This document shows positions 16,736 through 25,819 of a stretch of DNA of 32,560 nt, piece after piece; position 1 is the first letter of the stretch, and every line of letters starts with the position of its first letter. The translations under genes and the position numbers were made by a program. The stretch is from assembly GCA_050250695.1 (NCBI GenBank), contig JBFWOE010000018.1, positions 1-32,560 of the forward strand, given 5' to 3'. The notes under the pieces were generated by a model that worked only from the letters and a program-made list of their open reading frames with translations, did not search any database and had not been told where the DNA came from. The DNA comes from Ga0077527 sp050250695 (GTDB lineage: Bacteria; Pseudomonadota; Gammaproteobacteria; Burkholderiales; SG8-41).

Positions 16736-17998
16736 TTACCTGATTTTCATGAATTCACACGCTTCGGTTAAGGAAACGCGCACCTGTTCCCGCTCCGCCC
16801 TGAGCGGCTTCACTGTCAGCATGCCGGCCTGCGCTTCATCGTCGCCGATGATCACCGCAAACCGGGCGCCGCTGCCATCCGCCTTTTTCATCTGCGACTT
16901 GAAGCTGCCGCCACCGCAATGCAGGATCACCGCGAGGCCGGCGTCCCGCAGGCGCTCAGCCACCTGTTCACCATAGGCCAGGGCTGCATCGCCCTGGCGC
17001 ACGACATAGGCATCGACCACGGACTCCGGCACGACAGTGCCGCCCTCGGCGAGCAGCGCCAGCAGGCGCTCCACGCCCATCGCAAAACCGCAGGCCGGAG
17101 CAGGCTTGCCGCCGATCTGCCCGACCAGCCCGTCATAACGGCCTCCCGCGCATACCGTACCCTGCGCCCCCAGACGGTCCGTGATCCACTCGAAAACAGT
17201 GCCATTGTAATAGTCCAGGCCGCGTACCAGGCGCGGATTGACGCGGAATCCGATTCCCGCGGCATTCAGCGACCCCTGCAGCGCGGCAAAAGCACGGGCG
17301 GAATCGTCATCCAGGTCATCGGCCAGTCGCGGCGCCGCCTCGATGATCCCCTGCAGCGCGGGATTCTTGCTGTCGAGCACGCGCAGCGGGTTGCTGTGCA
17401 TGCGTCGCCGCGCATCGTCGTCGAGACCGGCCGCGTGCTTTTCCAGGTAAGCCACCAGTTTTGCCCGGTAGCGCGCCCGCGCGTCAGCCGATCCCAGCGA
17501 ATTCAATTCCAGGCGTAGGCCGGTGATGCCAAGGTCGCGCCACAGGCGCGCGCACATCAGCACATGTTCGGCATCGATGTCGGGTCCGGCAAATCCCAGC
17601 GCCTCGACGCCGACCTGGTGAAACTGGCGGTAACGCCCTTTCTGCGGCCGTTCATGGCGAAACATCGGTCCGCGATACCACAGGCGTTGCGGTCCCGGGT
17701 AGAGCAGGTTGTGCTCGATGACCGCGCGCACGCAGGACGCGGTGCCTTCCGGTCGCAGCGTCAACTGTTCGCCGTTGAGTTCGTCGGTAAAGGTGTACAT
17801 CTCCTTTTCGACGATGTCGGTGACTTCGCCTATCGAACGCACGAACAACTCGGTGCGCTCGAGTATCGGCATGCGGATTTCGCGGTAACCGTAGGCATGG
17901 AGCCAGCGCTGCACGGTATCCTCGAAATACGTCCAGCGGCGCGCATCATCGGGCAGCACGTCGTTCATGCCACGCACGCCCTGCACCCCGTTGGCCAT
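16736..17998 (-). CDS. hisS: Histidyl-tRNA synthetase
   Basis: 420 residues. This class II synthetase charges tRNA-His with histidine in the cytoplasm. It opens with VQGVRGMNDVLPDDARRW, typical for HisRS. LRPEGTASCVRA (81-92) and motif 2, FRHERPQKGRYRQFHQ (113-128), are present. The histidine-specific signature appears as LVRGLDYYNGTVFEW, and motif 3 as ACGFAMGVERLL. The C-terminal anticodon-binding domain covers about the last 100 residues. It lies 18 bp after ispG and 4 bp before the yfgM-like gene. Its paralogue hisZ is in the same block. Confidence 0.97.
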   Translation of the reverse strand: MANGVQGVRGMNDVLPDDARRWTYFEDTVQRWLHAYGYREIRMPILERTELFVRSIGEVTDIVEKEMYTFTDELNGEQLTLRPEGTASCVRAVIEHNLLYPGPQRLWYRGPMFRHERPQKGRYRQFHQVGVEALGFAGPDIDAEHVLMCARLWRDLGITGLRLELNSLGSADARARYRAKLVAYLEKHAAGLDDDARRRMHSNPLRVLDSKNPALQGIIEAAPRLADDLDDDSARAFAALQGSLNAAGIGFRVNPRLVRGLDYYNGTVFEWITDRLGAQGTVCAGGRYDGLVGQIGGKPAPACGFAMGVERLLALLAEGGTVVPESVVDAYVVRQGDAALAYGEQVAERLRDAGLAVILHCGGGSFKSQMKKADGSGARFAVIIGDDEAQAGMLTVKPLRAEREQVRVSLTEACEFMKIR

Positions 17999-18016
17999 GA
18001 TGCTCTTCCCGTCCGC

Positions 18017-19279
18017 TCAGCGCGCGGCAGCCGCCGGCTGCGCGGCGGAACCGTAATGATCACGCACGTACTGATCGACGATGCGCTGGAATTCCTCGGC
18101 GATGTTGTCGCCTTTCAAGGTCACGGTCTTCACGCCATCGACAAATACCGGCGCCACCGGGGTCTCGCCCGAACCCGGCAGGCTGATTCCGATGTTGGCC
18201 TGCTTGCTCTCCCCGGGACCGTTGACCACGCAGCCCATGACGGCGACATGCATGTTTTCGACGCCCGGATAACGGCCGCGCCATTCCGGCATCTGCGCGC
18301 GCAGATAACCCTGGATGCGGTCAGCGAGTTCCTGGAACACGGTGCTGGTGGTGCGGCCGCAGCCGGGACAGGCGATCACCAGCGGCGCAAACGAACGCAG
18401 TCCCATGGTCTGCAGCATTTCCTGAGCCACGATGACTTCGCGGGTGCGATCGCCGTTGGGTTCCGGCGTCAGCGACACGCGGATGGTGTCGCCGATGCCT
18501 TCCTGCAGCAGCACCGCCATCGCAGCCGTCGATGCGACGATGCCTTTTGATCCCATGCCGGCTTCGGTCAGGCCCAGGTGCAGCGCATAGTCACAGCGGC
18601 GCGCCAGGTCGCGGTATACCGCAATCAGGTCCTGCACGCCGCTGACCTTGCACGACAGCAGTATGCGGTCATGCGCCAGACCCAGGGCCTCGGCCTGCCG
18701 CGCGCTGTCCAGCGCCGACATGACCAGTGCTTCGCGCATCACCACCGACGCTTCCTGCGGCTGCGCCAGCCTGCCGTTCTCGTCCATCATCCGTGCCAGC
18801 AATTCCTGGTCGAGGCTGCCCCAGTTGACGCCGATGCGCACCGGCTTGCCGTAGCGGCAGGCAAAATCGATCATCGTGGCGAACTGCTCGTCGCGTTTTG
18901 CGCCGCGCCCGACATTGCCGGGATTGATGCGCAGCTTGGCCAGGGCTTCCGCACATGCCGGATGCTGGGTCAACAGCCGATGGCCGTTGAAATGGAAATC
19001 GCCGACCAGCGGCACATTGACGCCGCGCCGGTCGAGCTGCTCGCGGATCACCGGAACTGCGGCCGCAGCCTCGGCATTGTTGACGGTCAACCGCACCAGC
19101 TCGGAGCCGGCACGCGCGAGCGCCGCGACCTGCGTTACAGTTGCGGGAATGTCGGCAGTATCGGTATTGGTCATCGACTGCACGACGATCGGCGCACCTC
19201 CGCCGACCATGATGCCGTCGATCATTACGCCGGCGCTGACGCGCCGCCTGGCCGGTCCATGGGGCGGAATACATTGCAT
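18017..19279 (-). CDS. ispG: 4-hydroxy-3-methylbut-2-enyl diphosphate synthase IspG
   Basis: 420 residues. IspG (GcpE) is the [4Fe-4S] enzyme of the MEP pathway that reduces methylerythritol cyclodiphosphate to HMBPP. The start is the ATG at 19279, preceded by GGAGAG at a proper distance; the frame is open further upstream but that part lies inside rodZ. The N-terminal TIM-barrel is clear from GGGAPIVVQSMTNTDTADI and VGDFHFNGH. The cluster cysteines are in CPGCGRT (about 302-305) and GCVVNGPGE (about 347). It sits 14 bp after rodZ and 18 bp before hisS. Confidence 0.96.
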   Translation of the reverse strand: MQCIPPHGPARRRVSAGVMIDGIMVGGGAPIVVQSMTNTDTADIPATVTQVAALARAGSELVRLTVNNAEAAAAVPVIREQLDRRGVNVPLVGDFHFNGHRLLTQHPACAEALAKLRINPGNVGRGAKRDEQFATMIDFACRYGKPVRIGVNWGSLDQELLARMMDENGRLAQPQEASVVMREALVMSALDSARQAEALGLAHDRILLSCKVSGVQDLIAVYRDLARRCDYALHLGLTEAGMGSKGIVASTAAMAVLLQEGIGDTIRVSLTPEPNGDRTREVIVAQEMLQTMGLRSFAPLVIACPGCGRTTSTVFQELADRIQGYLRAQMPEWRGRYPGVENMHVAVMGCVVNGPGESKQANIGISLPGSGETPVAPVFVDGVKTVTLKGDNIAEEFQRIVDQYVRDHYGSAAQPAAAAR

Positions 19280-19293
19280 GGTCGCGCTCTCCG

Positions 19294-20136
19294 TCACTCG
19301 AGCCTCAGGCGGGCCACTTCGACCCGTGTATGCGGTGCGAGATCGATGATCCTGCCGTTGTAGGTCAGACGCACACCCCGGGCATTGCCCACCACCAGGT
19401 CCAGCGGCGGCCGCCCCTGCACATGGTGTTCCGTGCCAGCTGGATTCAACTGCGAAAACAGTATCCGGTTGTTTGCGTCGCGCACTTCGACCCACGACTC
19501 GCTGCTGAACGCAAAATGCAATTCTCCCTGCCCCGGGGCCGCAGCCGGCGCTGCCGGCTGCGGTTTTTCCGGTTCGGCAGAACTTTGCAGGGTTGCGACA
19601 GTAACGGCTTCCACCACGGGCGGCTCCTGCACCGGAGCCACGGTTACCGGCGCCGGAACAGCCGCGGTATCCGGAACCGCCTGCGCAACCGGGCGCGAAA
19701 CCACGACTGCCGGCGGCGCCGAAATCAGCAAATCGGCAATGACCACTGCGACAATCAGCAACAGCAGCACCGCTAGATAGGCCGGCCACTTGACCCGTCC
19801 GCGCGCCGGGAAAGGGATGTTGTGCGACCGCGGCACCGCAGCCATCGCCGTCGTGCCTTTCTGCTCCAGTTCGAGCGCCGCAACCAGCGGCTCGGCATCC
19901 AGCTCCATCAGCCGGGCGTAATTGCGCACGAATCCGCGTACAAAAACCGCACCCGGCAACCGGTCATAGGCTTCCGCTTCCAGCGCCTCGACCTGGGAAA
20001 CCGAAAGCTTGAGTTGCAGCGCCACGTCGGCAAGACCAAGGCTCTTGCGCACACGCGCTTCCGCGAGCACCCGTCCCGGACGGGTGGTGTCAGCGGCGCC
20101 GACCGCCCCCTCTTCTGCGGAAGGCATTTCGCTCAT
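19294..20136 (-). CDS. rodZ: Cell-shape protein RodZ
   Basis: 280 residues. RodZ links the MreB cytoskeleton to the cell-wall elongation machinery. An N-terminal helix-turn-helix of the Xre type (about 20-90, with LAEARVRKSLGLADVALQLKLS and the RLPGAVFVRGFVRNYARLM segment) binds MreB in known members. A single membrane helix follows (about 117-138), then a Pro/Ala/Val-rich periplasmic linker (about 140-203) and a C-terminal DUF4115 beta domain (about 204-280, ESWVEVRDANNRILFSQL). Its ATG overlaps the end of pilW by 4 nt. The early stretch of about 20 acidic and Ala-rich residues is usual in Betaproteobacteria. Confidence 0.92.
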   Translation of the reverse strand: MSEMPSAEEGAVGAADTTRPGRVLAEARVRKSLGLADVALQLKLSVSQVEALEAEAYDRLPGAVFVRGFVRNYARLMELDAEPLVAALELEQKGTTAMAAVPRSHNIPFPARGRVKWPAYLAVLLLLIVAVVIADLLISAPPAVVVSRPVAQAVPDTAAVPAPVTVAPVQEPPVVEAVTVATLQSSAEPEKPQPAAPAAAPGQGELHFAFSSESWVEVRDANNRILFSQLNPAGTEHHVQGRPPLDLVVGNARGVRLTYNGRIIDLAPHTRVEVARLRLE

Positions 20137-20939
20137 TCAAAACGGCCCGCCTGCAGGGCTGCCGCCTCTTTGGATTGCGGGAAGTTTTTCCGAAGTTGCT
20201 GGGCGTAACTCGCCTCACCCAGTGGATTTCCGAGCTTGCGTTCGACCCTGACGGCCAGCCAGAGCACCTCGGCATTGGCCGTCGCGCTCTGGGCAAAGCG
20301 CCTCAGGTAGCCCTGTGCCGCCGCGTAATTGTTCGCTGCAAAAGACAGCTCAGCCAGCTGGAACAGGGCCTGCGGCTGGTTCGGACGCACCGATATCGCA
20401 CGCTGGAAAAACTCCTGCGCCGCGGCATCGTCGCCGCGGCGGCGGGCGCAGACTCCGGCGTTGACCAGTGATCGCTCGGGATTCTGGTACAACGGATTCT
20501 GCACGGCCTGCAGCAGGTACTTGATGCCTTCCACTTCGCGTTTGCGCTGGCACAGATACATGCCGTAATTGTTGTTGACATCGGGATCAGCCGGACTCAG
20601 CTTCAAGGCACGGTTGAAATGCTCCTCTGCGCGCCGGTCATCCTTGAGGGCCGCATAAACCAGCCCGCCCACGTTGTAGGCGGGTGCGTAGCCGGGATCC
20701 GCCTGCTGGGCTATGCGCACCTCTTCCAGCGCCACCCCCAGGTTCCCCAGATCAAAATATCCAGCCGCCAGTTCCGTATGGATGCGCGCGCGATTGCGCG
20801 CGTCAGTCTCGTTGCCGGTGGTGTCGGTGGTCGGCTGAACGTCAGGATTGCTGTCGGGTGATGTTGCGCAACCGGACATGACGGCCGCGGCGACCAGCAA
20901 TGCGGCAGCAAGGTGATGCGATACGGAAAACATTTTCAT
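20133..20939 (-). CDS. pilW: Type IV pilus biogenesis/stability lipoprotein PilW (PilF)
   Basis: 268 residues. PilW/PilF is a TPR lipoprotein of the outer membrane that helps the PilQ secretin assemble and stabilises type IV pili. The signal peptide ends in VMSGC, a somewhat unusual lipobox, with the acylated Cys at 24. Several TPR units follow, for example ELAAGYFDLGNLGVALEEV, APAYNVGGLVYAALKDDRRAEEHF and DPDVNNNYGMYLCQ, the last being characteristic of PilW. It overlaps both rlmN (upstream) and rodZ (downstream) by 4 nt, so the three genes look translationally coupled. No other pilus genes are in the window. Confidence 0.93.
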   Translation of the reverse strand: MKMFSVSHHLAAALLVAAAVMSGCATSPDSNPDVQPTTDTTGNETDARNRARIHTELAAGYFDLGNLGVALEEVRIAQQADPGYAPAYNVGGLVYAALKDDRRAEEHFNRALKLSPADPDVNNNYGMYLCQRKREVEGIKYLLQAVQNPLYQNPERSLVNAGVCARRRGDDAAAQEFFQRAISVRPNQPQALFQLAELSFAANNYAAAQGYLRRFAQSATANAEVLWLAVRVERKLGNPLGEASYAQQLRKNFPQSKEAAALQAGRFE

Positions 20940-22060
20940 GCGCGGCTCTCCTCGATACGACGCAGCACGCGTCTGGTTCTGTCCCGGACCTGGCCGGCGA
21001 GCTGCCCGCAGGCTGCGTCGATGGTGTCACCCCGGGTCTTGCGCACCGTCGTGGTCAGGCCGGCCTGCTGCAGAACATCGCGGAATTCGGCGATGGCCGG
21101 CGCCGGGGAGCGGCTATAACCCGAATCGGGAAACGGATTGAACGGTATCAGGTTGATCTTGCACGGCACCGGTTTCACGGTGCGCACCAGCTGTTTCGCC
21201 TGCGCCACGCTGTCGTTGATGCCGTCAAGCATCACGTACTCGAATGTGACGAAGTCGCGCGGCGCCTTTTCAATGTACCTGACGCACGCGGCCAGCAGTT
21301 CGCGGATCGGATACTTGCGGTTGATCGGCACCAGCCGGTCGCGCAGTGCATCGTCGGGCGCATGCAGCGAAACCGCCAGCGCCACAGGGCAGGCATCGCG
21401 CAACCGGTCCATGGCCGGCACCAGCCCAGAGGTCGACAGCGTCAGGCGCCGCCGCGATATGCCGTAGGCGTGGTCGTCGAGCATCAGTTGCATGGCCGCA
21501 ACGACATTGTCGAAATTGGCCAGCGGCTCGCCCATGCCCATCATCACCACGTTGGTGACAGGGCGCCCGATGGAGCGGTCCGCTGCGAGGCTGCGACTGG
21601 CATGCCAGAGCTGGCCGACAATTTCGGCGGCCGTCAGGTTGCGGTTGAATCCCTGGCGGCCGGTCGAGCAGAATGAACATTCCAGCGCGCAACCCGCCTG
21701 CGACGAGATGCACAGCGTGCCGCGGTAGCGCCTCGCTGCCGGATCGTCGCCATCATCTGCGGCATCACCTTCCGGAATGTACACCGCCTCGATGGCATTG
21801 CCGGTACCGACATCGAACAGCCATTTGCGGGTGCCGTCCGGGGCAACGGTGTCGCGCAGGACCGGCGGCGCAGAGATCACCGCACCTGCAGCCATCCGCT
21901 CGCGGAAACTGCGCGCGACATCGGTCATCGACGCAAAGTCATCGATGCCCGACTGGTGCATCCAGCGCATCATCTGCCGCGCCCGGAAGGGTTTTTCGCC
22001 CATTTCCGTGCACAGTGCCTCGAACCGTTCTCGGTTCAGCCCCAGCAGATTGAGTGACAT
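20936..22060 (-). CDS. rlmN: Dual-specificity RNA methyltransferase RlmN
   Basis: 374 residues. RlmN is a radical-SAM enzyme that makes 2-methyladenosine at A2503 of 23S rRNA and A37 of some tRNAs. The radical-SAM cluster motif CALECSFC gives C124, C128 and C131. GMGEPLANFDNV (175-186) is the SAM-binding GEP-type motif. C351 in GDTIDAACGQL matches the methyl-carrying cysteine of the family, and C117 is also conserved. It lies 23 bp behind ndk and overlaps pilW by 4 nt. The ndk-rlmN order matches E. coli. Confidence 0.96.
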   Translation of the reverse strand: MSLNLLGLNRERFEALCTEMGEKPFRARQMMRWMHQSGIDDFASMTDVARSFRERMAAGAVISAPPVLRDTVAPDGTRKWLFDVGTGNAIEAVYIPEGDAADDGDDPAARRYRGTLCISSQAGCALECSFCSTGRQGFNRNLTAAEIVGQLWHASRSLAADRSIGRPVTNVVMMGMGEPLANFDNVVAAMQLMLDDHAYGISRRRLTLSTSGLVPAMDRLRDACPVALAVSLHAPDDALRDRLVPINRKYPIRELLAACVRYIEKAPRDFVTFEYVMLDGINDSVAQAKQLVRTVKPVPCKINLIPFNPFPDSGYSRSPAPAIAEFRDVLQQAGLTTTVRKTRGDTIDAACGQLAGQVRDRTRRVLRRIEESRA

Positions 22061-22083
22061 TGGAATCGGATGCGCCGTGCCGC

Positions 22084-22509
22084 TCAGCGTGTATACACGT
22101 CAAGCGCGGGAAAAAAGTAGGCCACTTCGACCGCGGCAGTCTGCGGAGAATCGGAACCGTGCACGGCATTGGCGTCTATGCTGTCGGCAAAATCCGCCCT
22201 GATCGTGCCCTTGGCTGCCTTCTTCGGATCGGTTGCGCCCATCAGGTCGCGGTTTTTCTGGATCGCATTCTCGCCTTCCAGCACCTGGATCATCACCGGC
22301 CCGGAAATCATGAATGCAACCAGTTCACCGAAAAACGGACGCTCCCGGTGTACTGCATAGAATCCCTCGGCCTGCTGCCGGGACAGATGGGTCATGCGCG
22401 CTGCGGCGATGCGCAGGCCGGCCTGCTCGAACCGGGAGTAAATCTGGCCAATGACGTTCTTCGCAACGGCGTCCGGCTTGATGATGGAAAGCGTACGTTC
22501 GACTGCCAT
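22084..22509 (-). CDS. ndk: Nucleoside diphosphate kinase
   Basis: 141 residues, the usual length. It moves the gamma phosphate between nucleoside tri- and diphosphates through a phosphohistidine. ERTLSIIKPDAV is the typical start, and the active-site histidine is H117 in NAVHGSDS. It is the first gene of the dense minus-strand block and has AGGGGAT about 5 bp before the ATG. A 111-bp gap separates it from the TRAP permease gene upstream. Confidence 0.97.
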   Translation of the reverse strand: MAVERTLSIIKPDAVAKNVIGQIYSRFEQAGLRIAAARMTHLSRQQAEGFYAVHRERPFFGELVAFMISGPVMIQVLEGENAIQKNRDLMGATDPKKAAKGTIRADFADSIDANAVHGSDSPQTAAVEVAYFFPALDVYTR

Positions 22510-22620
22510 GAAAATCCCCTAAATTGCATTGTAAAAATAACCGGGGAGCATAGCATGATAACGCCTTGAATAAAAGGCGTTTACCGGCAAAACAGCCGGC
22601 AGTTGAACGATGTTGCGGAC
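22510..22620 (-). promoter_or_regulatory. TRAP permease-ndk gap with two small stem-loops; likely ndk promoter region
   Basis: Reading the minus strand, two inverted repeats follow the permease stop: GCCGG with CCGGC (stem 22584-22588/22595-22599) and AACGCCTT with AAGGCGTT (stem 22560-22567/22574-22581, 6-nt loop). Neither is followed by a T-run, so terminator function is uncertain. Past them lies AT-rich sequence with TATGCT as a possible -10 box and the ndk ribosome site. The -35 box is not convincing. Confidence 0.4.
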
Positions 22621-24747
22621 TCAGGCCGCTGTGCGACGCAAACGCATCCGTTGCCACAGGTAGATCGGCAGGCCGATCCCCAGGCCTATGAAATCGCTGG
22701 CGCCGCCCGGATGCAGCAGGTTCAGGGCGGCAAAACCCAGTACGATGCGCAAAGGCATCGCCAGCCGTCCACCGAACCAGCCCTCGGTGGCCCCGGCAAG
22801 GAACCAGACGCCGATGGCGCCCGATACCGTGGCCTGCAAGATGCCAAGCCACGGCCCCTGCATCAGCAACACCGGGGAATAGAAAAACATGAACGGCACC
22901 AGGAAGGTCGCGAGCCCCATCTTGAGCGCGGCCCACGAGGTCTTCCACGGATCGGCCTGCGCCATGCCCGCCGCGGCAAAAGAGGCCAGTGCAACCGGCG
23001 GCGTGATCGCGGAAATCACCGCAAAGTAGAACACGAACATGTGTGCGACGAGTACCGGAACTCCAATCTTGGCCAATCCCGGTGCAATGACCGCAGCGGC
23101 AATCGCATAAGCGGCAGTGGTCGGCATGCCCATGCCGAGCACCAGCGCGACCGTGGCCGCGAACAGCATTGCGGCCAGCTGGCTTGCGCCGGCGATGCCG
23201 AGTATCAGTTCGGAAAAACGTCCGCCGATGCCTGTCAGCGCGATTACACCGACGATGATTCCGGCGCAGGCACAGACCGCCACCAGCTGCACGGTATCCC
23301 GTGCCGCGAGATTCAATGCCTCGAGCGTGCGTTTCCAGCCGAAAAATACCGCCGGAAGGCCGACGAGTACCGCCACAGCAATCCAGGTTACCGCCTCCCC
23401 GAACTGGAGGATGAAAGGCACCAGGTACTGGAACCCGGCAACCAGCAGGATTCCACCTGCGGCAAGAGCGGCAAAACGCAGCAACAGGGCGGCCAGCACG
23501 GTCACCGCCGACCGCGGATCCTCCACGCCATCGGCACTTTCGATGTCATGAAACAGTCGCGACAGCCAGCCGGCGATCAACGCCGCCATGATGCCCAGTC
23601 CGCCGGCGCGGAACGGGGAATATCCGGCGAGCAGCGCCCAGACAAAAACTATCAGCGGGGAAAACAGGTACAGCCGCGTGAGCATCAGCTTCAACGGCGG
23701 CAGTTCGCTGCGCGACATCCCTTTCAGGCCGAGCCGTATCGCGTGCAGATCGACATGGATCCAGCACGCGATGTAGAACAGCACTGCGGGAATCACCGCG
23801 GCCAGCGCAATCTGCCCGTACGGTATCCCCGTGATCTCCGCCATCAGGAACGCGCCGGCCCCCAGCACCGGTGGCGTGATCTGCCCGCCGGTGGAGGATG
23901 TCGCCTCGATCGCCGCGGCAGTGGGACGGTCGTAGCCGACCTTGCGCATCATCGGGATGGTCACCATGCCCGAAGCCACGACGTTGGCGACCGCCGAACC
24001 CGAAATCGAGCCGAACATGATGCCCGAGGCCACCGCCGCCTTTGCCGGACCACCGCGCGACCAGCCGAACATCGCATTGCACAGATCGTTGATGTAGTCA
24101 CCAACCCTGGACACGTGCAGGAAAGCCGCAAACGTGACAAACAGGATGATGTAGGACGACGAAACCTGGGTAGTGACGCCGAAAATCCCGTACTCGCTGA
24201 AGATGTAGGTGAAAAACCGGGGGATCTCGAAACCTTTGTGCTCCAGCACCCCCGGCATCCATGGCCCGACGAATGCATAAACAATGAATATTCCTGCAAC
24301 GATGGGCAATGCGAGCCCCGAAGTGCGCCGGGTGAATTCCAGCACCAGCAGCGTCCCGACGACCCCGGAAATCACGTCGCCGGTGGTGAACTGCGCGCCG
24401 GCGCGGAACAGCAGACCGTCGAGTTCGATGACGATGTAGATCGCGCAGGCGATCGACGCCAGCACCAGCAGCCAGTCGTACCATGGCACCCCGGCTTTCG
24501 CCGCACGGCGAAAAGGCGCATAGATGATCAGCCCGATCGCACCACCCCAGCCGACGTGGATCGCGCGGAACAGCAGCGGTTCCAGCGAATAGACGTTGAG
24601 CACGTACAGATGGAACACCGTGAAGCCGACGCACATCACCGCCAGCAGAACGGCCTCCCAGCGGCGCAATACGCGCCGGTTGCCGCTGAATTCCTCGTCA
24701 GCCATCGGTGGTTTGATGACTTCTTCCATTGCCGGCGTGCTGCTCAT
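22621..24747 (-). CDS. TRAP transporter fused permease, TAXI type
   Basis: 708 residues with many hydrophobic segments, the size of fused TRAP permeases that combine the small (DctQ-like) and large (DctM-like) membrane subunits. TRAP systems are secondary importers that use a periplasmic binding protein and an ion gradient. The N-terminal third carries the small-subunit-like helices (RRWEAVLLAVMCVGFTVFHLYVLNV region). The large subunit shows SGSAVANVVASGMVTIPMMRKVG, the hallmark GSISGSAVANV type motif, and EATSSTGGQITPPVLGAGAFLMAE. GMGMPTTAAYAIAAAV near the C-terminus repeats the motif type. GGGGGAT stands 6 bp before the ATG, directly after a terminator-like T-run. The substrate cannot be read from sequence. 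Confidence 0.93.
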   Translation of the reverse strand: MSSTPAMEEVIKPPMADEEFSGNRRVLRRWEAVLLAVMCVGFTVFHLYVLNVYSLEPLLFRAIHVGWGGAIGLIIYAPFRRAAKAGVPWYDWLLVLASIACAIYIVIELDGLLFRAGAQFTTGDVISGVVGTLLVLEFTRRTSGLALPIVAGIFIVYAFVGPWMPGVLEHKGFEIPRFFTYIFSEYGIFGVTTQVSSSYIILFVTFAAFLHVSRVGDYINDLCNAMFGWSRGGPAKAAVASGIMFGSISGSAVANVVASGMVTIPMMRKVGYDRPTAAAIEATSSTGGQITPPVLGAGAFLMAEITGIPYGQIALAAVIPAVLFYIACWIHVDLHAIRLGLKGMSRSELPPLKLMLTRLYLFSPLIVFVWALLAGYSPFRAGGLGIMAALIAGWLSRLFHDIESADGVEDPRSAVTVLAALLLRFAALAAGGILLVAGFQYLVPFILQFGEAVTWIAVAVLVGLPAVFFGWKRTLEALNLAARDTVQLVAVCACAGIIVGVIALTGIGGRFSELILGIAGASQLAAMLFAATVALVLGMGMPTTAAYAIAAAVIAPGLAKIGVPVLVAHMFVFYFAVISAITPPVALASFAAAGMAQADPWKTSWAALKMGLATFLVPFMFFYSPVLLMQGPWLGILQATVSGAIGVWFLAGATEGWFGGRLAMPLRIVLGFAALNLLHPGGASDFIGLGIGLPIYLWQRMRLRRTAA

Positions 24748-24766
24748 GTCTTATCCCCCGGAAAAA

Positions 24767-24800
24767 AAAACCGCACTGTGCTCGCGCGCAGTGCGGTTTT
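24767..24800 (-). terminator. Intrinsic terminator between TAXI binding protein and TRAP permease genes
   Basis: On the minus strand AAAACCGCACTG (24800-24789) pairs over 12 bp with CAGTGCGGTTTT (24778-24767) around a 10-nt loop, and nine Ts run in a row from 24770 to 24762. This is a textbook rho-independent terminator. It lies between two genes of one transporter, 15 bp behind the binding-protein stop and about 20 bp before the permease start, so it probably allows partial read-through and gives more binding protein than permease. Confidence 0.85.
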
Positions 24801-24814
24801 GTGCAATCAACCGT

Positions 24815-25819
24815 TCAGCCTTTGTATTCCGGCGGAATCAGGTGCTTGGGCACGGTAATGCCCTTTTCCTTGAAATAGCGGATGGCGCCGGGATGGAACG
24901 GCAGGAAACCGTTGCGGTTCCAGTTCTGCAGCACCGTTTCCTTCGATGCCTTGTGCCCCTTGATCATCTGCGGATTGTTTTCGAGCACGGTCTTGACCAC
25001 GGCATAGACCAGGTCATCGGCGACATCCTTGTTGGCGATCGAGAAGTTATAAAGGCCGACCGTCTTGTGGTCCTCGGTCAGGGACTTGTAGGTGCCCTTG
25101 GGGATCACCGAATCGGACAATTCGGGCATCGCTGCCTTCAGCTTCTTGATCTCGGCATCGCTGAACGTGAAGAAGCGCACCTTGTTGGTGGTTTCCAGTT
25201 CGGAGAAGATGGGGATGGGCACGCCCGCGCAGAAGGGAAACGCATCGATCAGACCGTCCTGCAGCCCGGCGCCCATGTCCGCGGCCTGGCCGTTCTGGAT
25301 CGTGGTATTGATGCCCAGCGCCTTGAACATCAGCGGGAAGTAGGTGCCGCAGGTGCCGGCGCGCGGGCCGATGCCGGATTTCTTGCCCGCCAGGTCGGCA
25401 ACCGACTTGACCGGATTTTTTTCCAGCGTCACGAAATGGAACGGCGTGTCGTACATCGGGAACATGGCGCGGATGTTGCGGTACTGCTTGCCCTTGGTCC
25501 ACGCCGCCTTGCCTTCCCAGGCCTGCAGCGCGATGCCCATCGTGGTCATGCCGAAATCGATCTGCTTGGATTCCGTCAGGATGATGTTCTGGTTCGGACC
25601 CTGGGTCTGCTGGGTGCTGATGTTGGTGCCGAGTTTTTCGTTGACCAGGCTGGCCCACACCTGCCCATAGACGAAATACAGGCCGCCGACCGAAGCCGTG
25701 CCCAGCGTCAGGTTTTTCGGCCAGTTCGGGTTCGGTTTGCCCTGCGCAAATGCTGAGGTCGCCAGCGCAAGCCCGGTCAGGGCAGCCAGCGCAATTTTCA
25801 CTACCTTTGCCATGCTCAT
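24815..25819 (-). CDS. TAXI-family TRAP transporter periplasmic binding protein
   Basis: 334 residues. It would bind the substrate in the periplasm and hand it to the fused permease encoded next. The signal peptide (MSMAKVVKIALAALTGLALATSAFAQ) is cleaved probably after AFA. TAXI features follow: NLTLGTASVGGLYFVYGQVWASLVNEKLG near the mature start, then VQQ-type TQGPNQNIILTESKQIDFGMTTMGIALQAW and LAGKKSGIGPRAGTCGTYFP. I start at the ATG at 25819, with GAGGAA 6 bp upstream; an ATG two codons later is an alternative. The ligand is unknown; characterised TAXI proteins bind glutamate-like or other organic acids. Confidence 0.92.
   Translation of the reverse strand: MSMAKVVKIALAALTGLALATSAFAQGKPNPNWPKNLTLGTASVGGLYFVYGQVWASLVNEKLGTNISTQQTQGPNQNIILTESKQIDFGMTTMGIALQAWEGKAAWTKGKQYRNIRAMFPMYDTPFHFVTLEKNPVKSVADLAGKKSGIGPRAGTCGTYFPLMFKALGINTTIQNGQAADMGAGLQDGLIDAFPFCAGVPIPIFSELETTNKVRFFTFSDAEIKKLKAAMPELSDSVIPKGTYKSLTEDHKTVGLYNFSIANKDVADDLVYAVVKTVLENNPQMIKGHKASKETVLQNWNRNGFLPFHPGAIRYFKEKGITVPKHLIPPEYKG

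Noticed and set aside
18017..19789. ispG frame extended to 590 codons
   Set aside because: The extra 170 residues overlap rodZ and resemble no IspG. The ATG at 19279 has a ribosome site and gives the normal length.
22603..24858. 751-codon open frame on the plus strand
   Set aside because: Lies antisense to the clear TRAP permease gene. Its protein is rich in Arg, His, Gln and Asp with no fold signature, as expected from the opposite strand of a GC-rich membrane protein gene.
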